Below, piece after piece: positions 62,890 to 64,000 of a stretch of 64,000 nucleotides of DNA. The notes under the pieces are model-generated. The model worked only from the letters and a program-made list of their open reading frames with translations. It was not told the DNA's origin and searched no databases. Each line of letters begins with the position of its first letter. The first letter of the stretch is position 1. The DNA is from Chryseobacterium pennae (GTDB lineage: Bacteria > Bacteroidota > Bacteroidia > Flavobacteriales > Weeksellaceae): assembly GCF_003385515.1 (NCBI RefSeq), contig NZ_QNVT01000009.1:62001-126000 (forward strand), read 5' to 3'. The translations under genes were made by a program, and so were the position numbers.

Positions 62890-63507
62890 CTATATAAAGT
62901 CATTTATGTTAAAATCATCAGAATTGCCATTCTTAGGATTAAATGCACTGTAGCTGTCGCTTTCCAAGGTTTTATCCAATAATAAAGCTACTTTTTGGGA
63001 AGAAGCTGTAATAGAATTTTCCAAATAACTGTACAATTCGGTACCTTGTATTTTTTGCATTACATCGATTACTTCATTTTGCTGTTGAGCCTCAAGATCG
63101 CTGTGCTGAAGGAGCGTACCAACATTCATCAGCTCTTCAAGAGAAACACCCTGACTGAATCTATCATCATGAGGTGGAAACTCACTTTCAGACCAATCAT
63201 CATCCTCAACTTCATCGTTTAATTCCATTTTTTGTGTAGGAAAAGGAACCTGCACACTATCCTTTTTGGATACAACATTTTTATAACCTTGGCTTGATGA
63301 AAACTCTTCGTCTTCTATTTTTTCTCCTTGTAATCGCTGTTTTCCTATTTCCTTATTGACTTTTCCCATAATATCAGGTAATTGGGCCTCAAACGGCTTT
63401 AGCTCTTCCTTTTTCTCGAACTTTACTATTTTAACTTTATCAATAGCAAGCAAAATGATTACGATAAGAAGACAGACCAGTATCCCAAATTGTATTAAAG
63501 CATCCAT
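62890..63507 (-). CDS. TraD-like conjugal transfer protein
   Basis: 205 residues. A membrane helix at the N-terminus (LIQFGILVCLLIVIILLAI) precedes a charged, mostly disordered cytoplasmic part (DEVEDDDWSESEFPPHDDRF) and a helical segment (LEELMNVGTLLQHSDLEAQQ). This topology and the position between DUF3408 proteins and traE agree with the small TraD of Bacteroidota elements. It is not related to the F-plasmid TraD coupling protein. It lies 5 bp after the DUF3408 gene. Confidence 0.65.
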   Translation of the reverse strand: MDALIQFGILVCLLIVIILLAIDKVKIVKFEKKEELKPFEAQLPDIMGKVNKEIGKQRLQGEKIEDEEFSSSQGYKNVVSKKDSVQVPFPTQKMELNDEVEDDDWSESEFPPHDDRFSQGVSLEELMNVGTLLQHSDLEAQQQNEVIDVMQKIQGTELYSYLENSITASSQKVALLLDKTLESDSYSAFNPKNGNSDDFNINDFI

Positions 63508-63512
63508 ACCTA

Positions 63513-63809
63513 TTAAAAAAGTGGTTTACAGTTAGCTTCAAATTCTTCTATTATTATCGCCTGATAAAGTTCAAAATGATGGGAAAGTATATTATCAAGG
63601 TATGCATAAAGGGGAATCTTGTCCCCGCCTATAATGTGGGCAATCCGGGATAAACGGTCATGGTATTCCTGTCTCAGGTAGATACTTTTCTCCCCCCTTT
63701 TGTGCATATCTTTTCTGTCCAGAAACAGCTTTCCGTACGTTCCTTTAACAATTCTTGTTTTTTGATTTAGCTTAATAGTAACTTCAACTTTGTTATTTGT
63801 CTTTTTCAT
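63513..63809 (-). CDS. DUF3408 family conjugal protein (TraB/TraC position)
   Basis: 98 residues, basic. IYLRQEYHDRLSRIAHIIGG, then LYAYLDNILSHHFELY and NCKPLF are the DUF3408 signature. These are small tra-region proteins, possibly DNA-binding, at the start of transfer operons. It lies 6 bp before the next gene's start region and is paralogous to the partial gene at the right edge. Confidence 0.8.
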   Translation of the reverse strand: MKKTNNKVEVTIKLNQKTRIVKGTYGKLFLDRKDMHKRGEKSIYLRQEYHDRLSRIAHIIGGDKIPLYAYLDNILSHHFELYQAIIIEEFEANCKPLF

Positions 63810-63815
63810 GGTCTA

Positions 63816-64000
63816 TTATATTATAGGTTTAAATCTCTCATTAAAGTAATCAGTAATGTCGCCTCCAAATTCTCGGAAATGATATTCCAAAATATTGTCG
63901 ATGTACGAGTAAAGTGTTACTTTATCCTCCCTTGTCAATTGTACAATTCTTAGCAAACGTTCGTGGTATTCGGATCGAATGTATACAACCTTTCCACTTC
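63816..64000 (-). CDS. DUF3408 family protein, C-terminal part (runs off the right edge)
   Basis: The frame enters from the right edge and stops at TAA 63816-63818, giving 60 residues: VVYIRSEYHERLLRIVQLTR, then LYSYIDNILEYHF and FNERFKPII. It matches the adjacent 98-aa protein over its C-terminal half, so this is a tandem pair of DUF3408 paralogues. The start lies beyond the window. Confidence 0.78.
   Translation of the reverse strand, partial: SGKVVYIRSEYHERLLRIVQLTREDKVTLYSYIDNILEYHFREFGGDITDYFNERFKPII

Noticed and set aside
1..64000. CRISPR arrays, tRNA/rRNA genes, integrase or attachment sites
   Set aside because: I saw no regularly spaced repeats, no tRNA-like cloverleaf and no tyrosine or serine recombinase reading frame in the window.

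Overview
The window is AT-rich DNA of a Bacteroidota (Bacteroidetes) bacterium. The evidence is SusC/SusD outer-membrane pairs run by ECF sigma/FecR switches, DUF6520-like and MauE-like proteins, a CTnDOT-type tra operon, a Bacteroidota-type VgrG and a T9SS sorting tail. Gene style points to the Sphingobacteriaceae (Sphingobacterium/Pedobacter), with one block (about 29.2-39.4 kb) of flavobacterial (Chryseobacterium-like) flavour. The genus is inference. The whole window looks like the middle of one large integrative conjugative element (ICE) or conjugative plasmid: PRTRC genes at the left edge, a tra operon at the right edge, cargo between. No integrase, relaxase, attachment site, tRNA, rRNA or CRISPR array is visible.

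Layout. 1-2.6 kb: PRTRC module (unidentified partial gene, a companion, protein B, ThiF-like protein) followed by four stem-loops within 133 bp. 2.9-7.8 kb (minus strand): T6SS payload module with VgrG, PAAR-like DUF4280 protein, membrane-anchored putative GIY-YIG/URI nuclease effector, TPR protein and an unknown. 8.2-19.7 kb: island 1, with a TPR/AraC regulator, lipoprotein, MauE-like protein and small Cys-containing secreted protein, converging on TlpA-SusD-SusC-FecR-sigma. 19.8-23.6 kb: TraB/GumN-like protein, an unknown, and a histidine kinase/response regulator operon with two unknown partners. 23.8-28.8 kb: mutagenesis cassette of short DnaE, Y-family polymerase and divergent S24 repressor, with two matching operators. 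29.2-39.4 kb: RHS toxin locus with putative immunity genes, a displaced RHS fragment, and two upstream secreted RHS/T9SS partners. 40.1-51.5 kb: island 2, with sigma-FecR-SusC-SusD-S9 peptidase converging on MauE-DUF6520, plus an AraC regulator. 51.7-64 kb: tra operon traQ to traD-like and DUF3408 genes, read leftwards.

Most notable observations. (1) Islands 1 and 2 share one plan: a MauE-like CxC membrane protein plus a small secreted CX6C protein faces a sigma/anti-sigma SusCD operon across a shared terminator. A two-block nucleotide element, conserved even where it is non-coding, precedes both small-protein genes, and a 9-bp-stem/6-nt-loop hairpin precedes both susC genes. This is my best candidate for an undescribed system. 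(2) traG, the transfer ATPase gene, is split inside its Walker A codons by a 53-bp insertion carrying a perfect 15-bp inverted repeat. (3) The polymerase cassette has two TTGCTA-N7-TAGCAA palindromes over the repressor promoter and start codon. All functions are read from sequence and remembered family features; no search or fold was run.
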